6,885 nt of DNA from Treponema_I sp045597345 (lineage in GTDB: Bacteria > Spirochaetota > Spirochaetia > Treponematales > Treponemataceae), in the NCBI GenBank assembly GCA_045597345.1, contig JAZLJW010000237.1, positions 1 to 6,885 of the forward strand. The letters are read 5' to 3'. Each line of letters starts with the position of its first letter. Position 1 is the first letter of the stretch. The position numbers and the translations under genes were made by a program. Positions 1 through 4,989 of this stretch are shown here, piece by piece. The notes beneath the pieces are model-generated. The model saw only the letters and a list, made by a program, of their open reading frames with translations, made no database searches and was not told the origin of the DNA.

Positions 1-11
1 TGCACGTTACA

Positions 12-31
12 TCAGATACTTCCGTATCTGA
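12..31 (-). other. Leader hairpin between boxA and the expected 16S gene
   Basis: A perfect 8-bp inverted repeat (TCAGATAC/GTATCTGA) has a 4-nt loop, which is GGAA, a GNRA-type tetraloop, in the minus-strand RNA. No T-tract follows it, so it is not a terminator. It probably forms a local helix in the pre-16S leader; the role is unknown. Confidence 0.45.
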
Positions 32-57
32 CTATCGTTTCTTTCCTTCCCTGTTTA

Positions 58-70
58 TTTGTTAAAGAAC
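58..70 (-). promoter_or_regulatory. boxA antitermination element
   Basis: The minus strand reads GTTCTTTAACAAA, differing from the classical rrn boxA (TGCTCTTTAACAA) only at its 5' edge. In known rrn operons boxA RNA is bound by NusB-NusE (S10) to load the antitermination complex that keeps RNA polymerase elongating through rRNA genes. Its position downstream of two promoters and a hairpin supports the assignment. Confidence 0.75.
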
Positions 71-78
71 TTTCGCTT

Positions 79-99
79 GCCACCGTTTCTCTCAGTGGC
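79..99 (-). promoter_or_regulatory. boxB-like hairpin of the rRNA leader
   Basis: GCCAC (79-83) and GTGGC (95-99) are complementary around an 11-nt loop, placed 8 nt before boxA in the direction of transcription. In E. coli rrn leaders a hairpin occupies the same place just before boxA, so the position supports a boxB-like nut element. The stem is only 5 bp. Confidence 0.45.
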
Positions 100-112
100 G
101 CGTGATGAAGAA

Positions 113-140
113 GTTATCATATCTTTCATCATTTGGTCAA
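113..140 (-). promoter_or_regulatory. Probable rRNA promoter P2
   Basis: On the minus strand there is TTGACC (135-140), then 16 nt, then GATAAC (113-118, four of six consensus bases). The stretch before the -35 is made of TTGAAAA/GTTTTGAAAA-like A/T tracts, as is common before rRNA promoters. The tandem P1-P2 layout upstream of boxA mirrors known rrn operons. The -10 is weaker than that of P1, so P2 is less certain. Confidence 0.5.
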
Positions 141-268
141 GAGCTTTTCAAAACTTTTTTCAAGTTTTTTTTTCGCTCACCTTTTCAGGTTTGCAAAATC
201 TGCTAAGCTTTTCAAGGCTTTGCAACTCTTTTCTAGCTCACCGCTGCATTACTGCGTCGGTGAATGAG

Positions 269-298
269 ACTATATACCAACTTACCTTTTCCTGTCAA
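269..298 (-). promoter_or_regulatory. Probable rRNA promoter P1
   Basis: On the minus strand there is a perfect -35 TTGACA (293-298). It is followed after 16 nt by TATATA (271-276), or after 18 nt by TATAGT (269-274). Directly upstream lies an A/T-tract block with a 13-base homopolymer (315-327), resembling an UP element. A start site near 262-264 would give a leader of roughly 200 nt before boxA. A consensus promoter with an A-tract upstream fits strong, growth-regulated rRNA transcription. Confidence 0.72.
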
Positions 299-299
299 T

Positions 300-330
300 A
301 AAAAGTTTTGAAAATTTTTTTTTTTTTGAC
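300..330 (-). promoter_or_regulatory. UP-element-like A/T tract upstream of P1
   Basis: Immediately upstream of the P1 -35 box on the minus strand are A runs alternating with T runs, including 13 consecutive A residues (T at 315-327 on the plus strand). This is typical of RNA polymerase alpha-subunit UP elements and of intrinsically curved DNA at rrn promoters. The role is inferred from position and composition. The homopolymer is also prone to length variation. Confidence 0.45.
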
Positions 331-345
331 GATTTTTCACCTCTA

Positions 346-385
346 CAGTTTAGGACCCTTCTGCAAGCTTAAGGATCCTAAACTG
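346..385 (-). terminator. Strong hairpin downstream of tsaC, possible terminator without U-tract
   Basis: CAGTTTAGGA (346-355) pairs perfectly with TCCTAAACTG (376-385). Past a C/A mismatch, CCTT (357-360) pairs with AAGG (371-374), giving 14 pairs in total. It starts 13 nt after the tsaC stop codon and lies before the rRNA promoter. Neither strand has a U-tract directly after the stem, so it is not a canonical intrinsic terminator. It could end or stabilise the tsaC message, or insulate it from the rRNA operon. Confidence 0.4.
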
Positions 386-398
386 CACTCGGCATGTC

Positions 399-959
399 TT
401 ACATGGAAACTGTGATGGCACCCTGACGGATAACCTGGACAGAGCCTTCTGTTACAGAAACAATGGTTGATGGCAAGGCATTTTCAGGTGTTTCACCACC
501 ATCAACGATAAGCGCAACTTCATTACCGAATTCTTTTTCCATATCAGTTACATGAGTAAGCAACGGACTGCCAGAACGATTAACACTCGATGAATATAAC
601 GGTACTCCACATTCCTTAATAATCGACCGAAGCCAGGCATCGCCGGGACAACGGAAAGCGGTGGTGGTACCGGACATCTTATTATTAACAATAATAGTCA
701 AGGGGCCGGGCCAGTACTTAAGGAGAGTATCAGGAACTGCATCGTCAGTGTACAACGAAAGATCTTTCGGTTCCGCAATCAACTGAATGAAGGGTTTCGT
801 TTCCGACCTTCCTTTTATATTCCGGATTATTCCATCGGTCTGTGGTACTATTCCGCTGAACCCATAGACCGTATCGGTAGGAATTATGACTGCAGCTCCT
901 TTCATCAATGCGGCTACGATTTGTTTCTGAGCTTCTGGATGATCCTTTGAAATTATCAT
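399..959 (-). CDS. tsaC: L-threonylcarbamoyladenylate synthase (TsaC/YrdC family)
   Basis: This 186-residue cytosolic protein belongs to the YrdC/Sua5/TsaC family. The family makes threonylcarbamoyl-AMP from threonine, bicarbonate and ATP, the first step of the universal t6A modification at position 37 of ANN-decoding tRNAs. Visible family signatures are IPTDTVYG (26-33), the KGR...KP block (49-56), WPGPLT (83-88), FRCPGD (102-107), SSSVNRSG (123-130) and PSTIV (163-167). The length matches the single-domain TsaC form; the extra C-terminal Sua5 domain is absent. The ATG overlaps the upstream HD-GYP stop codon as ATGA. A GGAGG lies 13 nt upstream inside that gene, so translational coupling is likely. 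It is the last gene before the rRNA promoter. The family call is firm; the exact t6A role is inferred from the family. Confidence 0.93.
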   Translation of the reverse strand: MIISKDHPEAQKQIVAALMKGAAVIIPTDTVYGFSGIVPQTDGIIRNIKGRSETKPFIQLIAEPKDLSLYTDDAVPDTLLKYWPGPLTIIVNNKMSGTTTAFRCPGDAWLRSIIKECGVPLYSSSVNRSGSPLLTHVTDMEKEFGNEVALIVDGGETPENALPSTIVSVTEGSVQVIRQGAITVSM

Positions 960-1909
960 TTTTTTTCTTTTTCCTCCGTCCGGAATTCGTTGTCTTTACC
1001 CTGTGTAATACAACCCGAATAAATGAGACAGGTCAATGCCTCAAATGCATCACCATCGAGCTTGCCGGCTGTAACATCCTGAAGGATAATTCCCAACGCT
1101 TCGTCAAAACTGAGTCCGGGACGATAGCAACGATCGGTAGTCAATGCATCGAATACATCAGCAACCGCCATGCAGCGGCTTTCAAGTGGAATTTCATCTC
1201 CTTTAAGCCCATCAGGATACCCGGAACCATCAAGCCGTTCGTGATGCCACCGGGCCCATTCTGCTGCCTGTCTGGAAACTCCATGCTTGAGCATGATTTC
1301 ATAACTGTACACGGGATGCTGCTTTATATGTTCAAATTCTTCCGGCGTAAGACGACGCTCAAGGTTCAGAATAGCCGGGTCAAGTCTGACTTTTCCTACG
1401 TCGTGATAATTGGCAGCCAGATAGACATCAATATGACGTCGCTCTGGCTGCAGCCAGTTGAGAATCTGAGCGGTATAGAGAGAAACCCGGACGTTATGCC
1501 CCCGGGTATAAGGATCGTTAACTTCAACACGGCTTATTTCCTTTACAATCTCTTCAAACCGATTATCCACTATTGCATCCTTCTGATCATTAAAGCAGAT
1601 AACCTGACTGGACTCCGAAGCTACGATGGAAAAATTTTCCTGGGTATATACGCTGATGCTCTGACCTGAAGAAATGATTTCCCTGCGGTTTCGAAACCGG
1701 ATTTCAACAGATCCATCAAGAACCAGATAATGGGACTGGGAATTATTGACAATATCCGGAGTATCAAACCATACATATACCGCATCTCCCGGTTTCAGAA
1801 ACCGGTATACCTCTATATTGTACTTACCGTTTGCCACAAGCTGTTTGCCACAGCAGATTTCAGATGCAAAAATATCTGAAAAGGAATTAATCTCATAAGC
1901 TTTTGACAT
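956..1909 (-). CDS. HD-GYP domain phosphohydrolase with N-terminal beta-rich domain
   Basis: This is a 317-residue soluble protein without membrane segments. Residues about 118-300 form an HD-GYP domain: GH at 137-138, the metal-binding HD pair in YHDVGK (H169, D170), a downstream histidine (H198), HHE (222-224) and DGSGYPDG (227-234). These are the residues expected of an active enzyme. Characterised HD-GYP proteins hydrolyse cyclic di-GMP (some 3'3'-cGAMP) to linear products. Residues about 20-110 look like a small beta-barrel resembling cupin or cyclic-nucleotide-binding folds (LKPGDAVYVWF, then LVLDGSVEIRF), possibly a sensor; this is inferred from pattern only. The C-terminus is charged (EEKEKK) and overlaps tsaC by 4 nt. 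A TATACT hexamer lies 6 nt before the ATG, while the only SD-like AGGTG is 13 nt away, so the start may be leaderless. The ligand and true substrate cannot be read from the sequence. Confidence 0.88.
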   Translation of the reverse strand: MSKAYEINSFSDIFASEICCGKQLVANGKYNIEVYRFLKPGDAVYVWFDTPDIVNNSQSHYLVLDGSVEIRFRNRREIISSGQSISVYTQENFSIVASESSQVICFNDQKDAIVDNRFEEIVKEISRVEVNDPYTRGHNVRVSLYTAQILNWLQPERRHIDVYLAANYHDVGKVRLDPAILNLERRLTPEEFEHIKQHPVYSYEIMLKHGVSRQAAEWARWHHERLDGSGYPDGLKGDEIPLESRCMAVADVFDALTTDRCYRPGLSFDEALGIILQDVTAGKLDGDAFEALTCLIYSGCITQGKDNEFRTEEKEKK

Positions 1910-1915
1910 GCATTC

Positions 1916-1921
1916 AGTATA
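1916..1921 (-). promoter_or_regulatory. -10-like element of the HD-GYP/tsaC unit
   Basis: TATACT (five of six consensus bases) on the minus strand ends 6 nt before the HD-GYP ATG. A transcript from it would start at or next to the start codon. No recognisable -35 lies 16-18 nt upstream. The assignment is by match and position only. Confidence 0.35.
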
Positions 1922-1973
1922 GCACCTTTCTTTTCAATGAGCTGATAGAAGAATATATCTATTTTATCTTGTT

Positions 1974-1997
1974 TATATCAATTTTTCATAATATAGT
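1974..1997 (+). promoter_or_regulatory. Promoter/operator region of the ArsR-fusion regulator
   Basis: CATAAT (1987-1992) ends 5 nt before the ATG and could be a -10 giving a leaderless transcript; the matching -35 (TTATCT, 1964-1969) is poor. TATATCA followed by ATTTTT (1974-1986) resembles TATATCA and its T-run upstream of the first GH51 gene (2996-3010), which could be a shared binding site of the regulator. The region is very AT-rich, so chance similarity is quite possible. Confidence 0.25.
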
Positions 1998-2933
1998 ATG
2001 AATCCTATGAGTGACGCACCGGAACAGCTGATAACGATAAACCCTTTGACCGATATGGATACCTTAAAGGCTCTGGCTTCTGATATACGGATAAAAATGC
2101 TGGATCTTCTTAGGGAACAGTCTTTGAACGTAAATCAGATTGCAGAACAGTTGGAGATTCCGCAGTCAAACGCGGTTACGCATCTGGGTATTCTTGAAAA
2201 AGCAGGTCTTATCACCACCGGTATTACCAAGGCAAAGAAAGGAAATCAGAAAATATGCCGTGCAAGTTTTAAGGAAATTCTGATTCAGTTTCCGGAGCGG
2301 CAGAAAAAAGAAGATGACTATGTGCAGGTTGAAATGCCCATCGGTATCTTCAATGATTTTCACGTTTCAGCGCCCTGCGGACTCTGTTCTGCAGAAAGCG
2401 TCATCGGTTTTCTTGATACACCGGACAGTTTTCTGAATCCGGACCGGATGAGAGCAGGCCTGTTATGGTGCGGAAGCGGCTGGTTTGAATATAAGTTTCC
2501 CAATAACAGTATTTACGATGCCCGCCCTCTGAAACGTGTGGAGTTTTCGATGGAGCTCTCTTCTGAAACACCGGGAACCAATGCCAACTGGCCCAGTGAC
2601 ATTACCATGTGGGTAAATGGCATTGAGACAGCTACCTGGGTTTCTCCCGGAGATTTTGGTGACAAACGGGGAATTTTTACGCCCGGCTGGTGGAAACTGG
2701 AAGGCAGCCAGTACGGTCTTTTGAAAACTTTTGGCATTACTGATGAAGGATCCTTTGTGGACGGTGTAAAGGTCAGTGATATTACCCTGCAGGACCTGCA
2801 CATTGCAGATCATCATTCCATCAAAATGAAGATTGGCGTAAAAGATGATGCCCGTCATATGGGTGGTATGAATATCTTTGGCCGCGGATTCGGGAATTAC
2901 GGACAGGGAATTATTCTGCGACTGTATTATTGA
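1998..2933 (+). CDS. ArsR-type winged-helix regulator fused to a large C-terminal domain
   Basis: This 311-residue protein has an N-terminal ArsR-like DNA-binding domain (about 20-95). It reads LKALASDIRIKMLDLL (23-38), an HTH with NVNQIAEQLEIPQSNAVTHL (44-63) and a beta-wing (71-90). It lacks the metal-binding ELCVCDL motif of metal-sensing ArsR proteins. Residues about 108-311 form a second, beta-rich domain with C127/C130, LLWCGSGWFEY (155-165), WPSDITMW, SPGDFGDKRG and a glycine-rich end. I recall similar ArsR fusions near carbohydrate genes in Paenibacillus and clostridia, but cannot verify that here. The second domain may sense a sugar or oligosaccharide. The gene is divergent from the HD-GYP gene and directly upstream of the GH51 cluster, suggesting local control. 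No Shine-Dalgarno precedes the ATG at 1998, nor Met4 at 2007, so the start is uncertain by three codons. Confidence 0.82.
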   Translation: MNPMSDAPEQLITINPLTDMDTLKALASDIRIKMLDLLREQSLNVNQIAEQLEIPQSNAVTHLGILEKAGLITTGITKAKKGNQKICRASFKEILIQFPERQKKEDDYVQVEMPIGIFNDFHVSAPCGLCSAESVIGFLDTPDSFLNPDRMRAGLLWCGSGWFEYKFPNNSIYDARPLKRVEFSMELSSETPGTNANWPSDITMWVNGIETATWVSPGDFGDKRGIFTPGWWKLEGSQYGLLKTFGITDEGSFVDGVKVSDITLQDLHIADHHSIKMKIGVKDDARHMGGMNIFGRGFGNYGQGIILRLYY

Positions 2934-2996
2934 GCCCTGCCGGATTTGCGGGTAATCCATTTGCCGATAGTGGCGATTATGTAAGGCGCTTGCTAT

Positions 2997-3053
2997 ATAT
3001 CATATTTTTTTGATATTCAACGATTAAATATGATAAAGTCTTGACATATGGTC
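2997..3053 (+). promoter_or_regulatory. Candidate operator palindromes upstream of the GH51 cluster
   Basis: Two inverted repeats are visible: ATATCA-N8-TGATAT (2997-3016), and ATATG-N12-CATAT (3028-3049), whose right arm overlaps the -35 of the promoter below. ArsR-family regulators bind imperfect AT-rich palindromes at or near promoters, so these are plausible sites for the adjacent regulator. This is inference; short palindromes are common in AT-rich DNA. Confidence 0.28.
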
Positions 3054-3069
3054 TTTTTCGTACGATTAT
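3041..3069 (+). promoter_or_regulatory. Probable promoter of the first GH51 gene
   Basis: A perfect -35 TTGACA (3041-3046) is followed, after a 17-nt spacer, by GATTAT (3064-3069; four of six consensus bases). The -10 ends 6 nt before the ATG, so the predicted start site is the start codon itself. The alternative TACGAT (3061-3066) gives only a 14-nt spacer. Confidence 0.5.
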
Positions 3070-3075
3070 TTTTTT

Positions 3076-4566
3076 ATGAAATCACGAAAAGACACTATTG
3101 TTGTTAATGTAAATCAGAAAAAATCGACTATTAACAAGCACATTTACGGACACTTCTCAGAACACCTGGGACGGTGTATTTATGGCGGATTCTGGGTAGG
3201 GAAAGACTCACCCATTGAAAACATCGACGGATACCGGAAGGATGTTGTAGAAGCATTCAAGGAAATCCGCATTCCTAACCTGCGGTGGCCAGGCGGCTGT
3301 TTTGCCGACGAATACCACTGGAAAGACGGCATCGGGCCAAAAGAAAACAGAAAACGCATGGTAAATACCCACTGGGGTGGCGTTGTAGAAGACAACAGCT
3401 TTGGTACCCACGAATTCATGGGCCTGTGTGAACTGCTGGAATGTGATCCCTATATCTGCGGCAACGTAGGAAGCGGCACTGTTCAGGAAATGTCTGAATG
3501 GGTTGAATACATTACCTTTGAAGGTGAATCGCCCATGTCTAAGCTGCGTGAAGCCAACGGCCACAAAGCTGCCTGGAAGCTGCCGTTCTTTGGTGTAGGA
3601 AACGAAAACTGGGGCTGCGGCGGAAACATGACTGCCGAACACTATGCTGACCTGTACCGGAACTATCAGACCTATGTACGTCAGTACACAGACCAGCCCA
3701 TTTACAAGATTGCCGGCGGTCCCAGCGTTGCCGACTATCACTGGACAGAAGTACTGATGCGTGAAGCCGGGAAAATGATGAACGGCTTAAGCCTGCACCA
3801 CTATACCTTTGAACAGGACTGGGACCATAAAGGCGCTGCCAGCGAATTTACCGAAAAACAGTGGTACACCTGTCTGAAAAATGCTTTCTACATGGATGAA
3901 CTGATTACCCGTCATGACCAGATCATGAGCAAATACGATCCTGAGAAAAAAGTAGGATTTGTAGTTGATGAATGGGGAACCTGGCACAAGGTTGAACCGG
4001 ATACCAACCCCGGATTCCTGTACCAGCAGAACAGCGTGCGCGATGCTCTGGTTGCAGCCATTACCCTGAATATCTTCAATAACCACGCAGACCGCGTTCA
4101 GATGGCAAACCTGGCACAGGCTGTAAACGTTCTGCAGTCACCAGTACTTACTGAAGGCGATAAACTGGTAAAAACTCCTACCTGGCACGTTCTGAACATG
4201 TACAAATACCACCAGAACGCTACCCTGCTTGAAACCGGCTGTACCGCCGTAAGTACCGGCATGGACGATGTTTCACTGCCGAATATGAACGTTTCTGCCA
4301 GTCAGGATTCAGAAGGCAATTACACCGTAACCTTCTGCAACACTGACCTGAACGAATCTTCTGAAATGACCGTGGAACTTCGCGGGCACAATGGTACACT
4401 GACCGTTCTTGATGCTCAGGTGCTGGCAGGAGAAGCCATGAATACCTGCAATACTTTTGAAAACCCTGATGCCGTAGCTGCAAAAAACATGGCAACTACC
4501 GTAAACGGCACCACCATTACCTGCGTACTGCCACCACGCTCGGTAGCAGTAATCCGGGCAAAATGA
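3076..4566 (+). CDS. GH51 alpha-L-arabinofuranosidase (first copy), cytosolic
   Basis: This 496-residue enzyme belongs to glycoside hydrolase family 51. Members are retaining enzymes that remove terminal L-arabinofuranose from arabinoxylan, arabinan and their oligosaccharides. Visible markers are YGHFSEHLGR (24-33), RWPGGCFADEYHWKDGIGP (70-88), the acid/base glutamate E177 in GVGNENWG, and the nucleophile E299 in VDEWGTWH. The (beta/alpha)8 barrel is followed by a beta-rich C-terminal domain from about residue 385 to the end. The length is normal for intracellular GH51 enzymes. There is no signal peptide, so it probably acts on imported oligosaccharides. A promoter with a perfect -35 lies just upstream. 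No Shine-Dalgarno precedes the ATG, which is preceded by a T-run. The stop overlaps the next small gene as ATGA. Substrate preference cannot be read from the sequence. Confidence 0.94.
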   Translation: MKSRKDTIVVNVNQKKSTINKHIYGHFSEHLGRCIYGGFWVGKDSPIENIDGYRKDVVEAFKEIRIPNLRWPGGCFADEYHWKDGIGPKENRKRMVNTHWGGVVEDNSFGTHEFMGLCELLECDPYICGNVGSGTVQEMSEWVEYITFEGESPMSKLREANGHKAAWKLPFFGVGNENWGCGGNMTAEHYADLYRNYQTYVRQYTDQPIYKIAGGPSVADYHWTEVLMREAGKMMNGLSLHHYTFEQDWDHKGAASEFTEKQWYTCLKNAFYMDELITRHDQIMSKYDPEKKVGFVVDEWGTWHKVEPDTNPGFLYQQNSVRDALVAAITLNIFNNHADRVQMANLAQAVNVLQSPVLTEGDKLVKTPTWHVLNMYKYHQNATLLETGCTAVSTGMDDVSLPNMNVSASQDSEGNYTVTFCNTDLNESSEMTVELRGHNGTLTVLDAQVLAGEAMNTCNTFENPDAVAAKNMATTVNGTTITCVLPPRSVAVIRAK

Positions 4567-4862
4567 GCAGTATTCCGTGCCCCCAGTGTGAGGCACAGCG
4601 TGCATTGCTGAAGTCCAGCGGCTTACTGGCGCCGGAGCGGCTTCTGGAACTGGCAGACAGCATGAACAGCGAGTCTGCCAGCGATCCTGCCATTGCCCCG
4701 GTTGCCGTACAGCAGGCACGACGCCAGTGCTGTTTCCAGTGTGATGCACTGGCCGGCGGTGCCATGTGTTCCTGGTGCGGCTGCTACATTGCCTTACGGG
4801 CACGGGGTACTGGTGCAACATGCCCATACCCTGGCAACAATAAATGGAAGACGGTCATCTGA
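4563..4862 (+). CDS. Small cysteine-rich zinc-ribbon-like protein (DUF6171-like)
   Basis: This 99-residue protein has nine cysteines in pairs: C6xxC9, C57xxC60, C69xxCxC74 (CSWCGCY) and C87-P88, near a final KW (94-95). The order R...C..C..L..G.MC..CGC(Y/F)...CP...KW matches my memory of the short DUF6171 family, of unknown function, seen mainly in Bacillota. I infer a zinc-binding fold. Residues 20-50 are a less conserved linker. Its ATG overlaps the first GH51 stop (ATGA) and no separate ribosome binding site is obvious, so translational coupling is expected. The last five codons, including the TGA at 4860-4862, lie inside the first copy of a 44-bp repeat, and a terminator follows. No role in arabinose metabolism can be stated. 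The ordered cysteines and coupling argue that it is real. Confidence 0.7.
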   Translation: MSSIPCPQCEAQRALLKSSGLLAPERLLELADSMNSESASDPAIAPVAVQQARRQCCFQCDALAGGAMCSWCGCYIALRARGTGATCPYPGNNKWKTVI

Positions 4863-4890
4863 CTTCCGTGTCAGATGACCTTACGGAGTT
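4847..4890 (+). repeat. 44-bp direct repeat, copy 1 (with 11-bp hairpin)
   Basis: It is identical over all 44 bases to 4942-4985. It contains a perfect 11-bp stem, GGTCATCTGAC (4853-4863) with GTCAGATGACC (4870-4880), around a 6-nt loop TTCCGT, then TTACGGAGTT. Its 5' end codes for the last residues and stop of the DUF6171-like protein. Its 3' end is the left arm of the terminator stem. Confidence 0.95.
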
Positions 4891-4915
4891 TTGCATCCGC
4901 AAAACTCCATTTTTT
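4885..4915 (+). terminator. Rho-independent terminator between the two GH51 genes
   Basis: GGAGTTTTGC (4885-4894) and GCAAAACTCC (4899-4908) form a perfect 10-bp stem with an ATCC tetraloop, followed by ATTTTTT (4909-4915). This is a canonical intrinsic terminator on the plus strand, 22 nt after the small gene's stop. It should end or attenuate transcription from the first GH51 gene before the second. Confidence 0.88.
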
Positions 4916-4916
4916 G

Positions 4917-4934
4917 GCTGCCGTCCATGGCAGC
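4917..4934 (+). other. Small GC hairpin in the intergenic stretch
   Basis: GCTGCC (4917-4922) pairs with GGCAGC (4929-4934) around a 6-nt loop. It lies just after the terminator T-run and before repeat copy 2. It makes this stretch almost continuously structured in RNA. No function is assigned. Confidence 0.5.
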
Positions 4935-4941
4935 GGTCATA

Positions 4942-4985
4942 GAAGACGGTCATCTGACTTCCGTGTCAGATGACCTTACGGAGTT
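4942..4985 (+). repeat. 44-bp direct repeat, copy 2 (carries the SD of the second GH51 gene)
   Basis: An exact copy of 4847-4890, offset by 95 bp. The same 11-bp hairpin is at 4948-4975. Here the closing GGAG (4980-4983) sits 6 nt before the ATG at 4990 and acts as its Shine-Dalgarno, whereas in copy 1 the same bases start the terminator stem. Confidence 0.95.
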
Positions 4986-4989
4986 ATAT

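Larger units (their letters stand above)
1..264 (-). other. rRNA operon leader region (16S gene expected just beyond the left edge)
   Basis: Read on the minus strand, this non-coding stretch has the classic order of an rrn leader: promoter P1, about 150 nt of AT-rich sequence, promoter P2, a boxB-like hairpin, boxA, and a short spacer leading out of the window. In known rrn operons the mature 16S rRNA starts roughly 100 nt after boxA; only 57 nt remain here, so no rRNA sequence is visible. The identification rests on boxA and the architecture, not on rRNA itself. No convincing protein gene lies here; the short plus-strand open frame at 59-301 is low-complexity and has no ribosome binding site. 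Confidence 0.75.

Noticed and set aside
12..31. Similarity of the leader hairpin loop (ACTTCCGT on the plus strand) to the loops in the 44-bp repeats
   Set aside because: Only 8 bases are shared and the stems differ, so chance or a general preference for this loop explains it.
59..301. 80-codon plus-strand open frame at the left edge
   Set aside because: It lies antisense to the rRNA leader, is rich in Phe/Leu/Ser from A/T tracts, has no ribosome binding site and resembles no protein I know.
908..1669. 253-codon plus-strand open frame
   Set aside because: It is antisense to the HD-GYP gene and tsaC, both with clear family motifs. The translation is low-complexity at its start and shows no domain.
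2942..2958. Possible terminator after the ArsR-fusion gene (GGATT/AATCC stem)
   Set aside because: The stem is only 5 bp, the loop 7 nt, and no T-tract follows.
4309..4827. 172-codon minus-strand open frame opposite the end of the first GH51 gene and the small gene
   Set aside because: It is antisense to two supported genes, has atypical Cys/Arg/Trp-rich composition and no domain. It is a shadow.
4847..4985. Two-copy repeat considered as a CRISPR array or IS inverted repeats
   Set aside because: There are only two copies with a 51-bp spacer that is itself a terminator plus hairpin. There are no cas genes, and the repeats are direct with no transposase.
4891..4989. 33-codon N-terminal extension of the second GH51 gene from a TTG
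   Set aside because: It would be translated from within the terminator and second repeat, its GGAG is only 2 nt away, and the added residues are not GH51-like. The ATG at 4990 has a proper SD.
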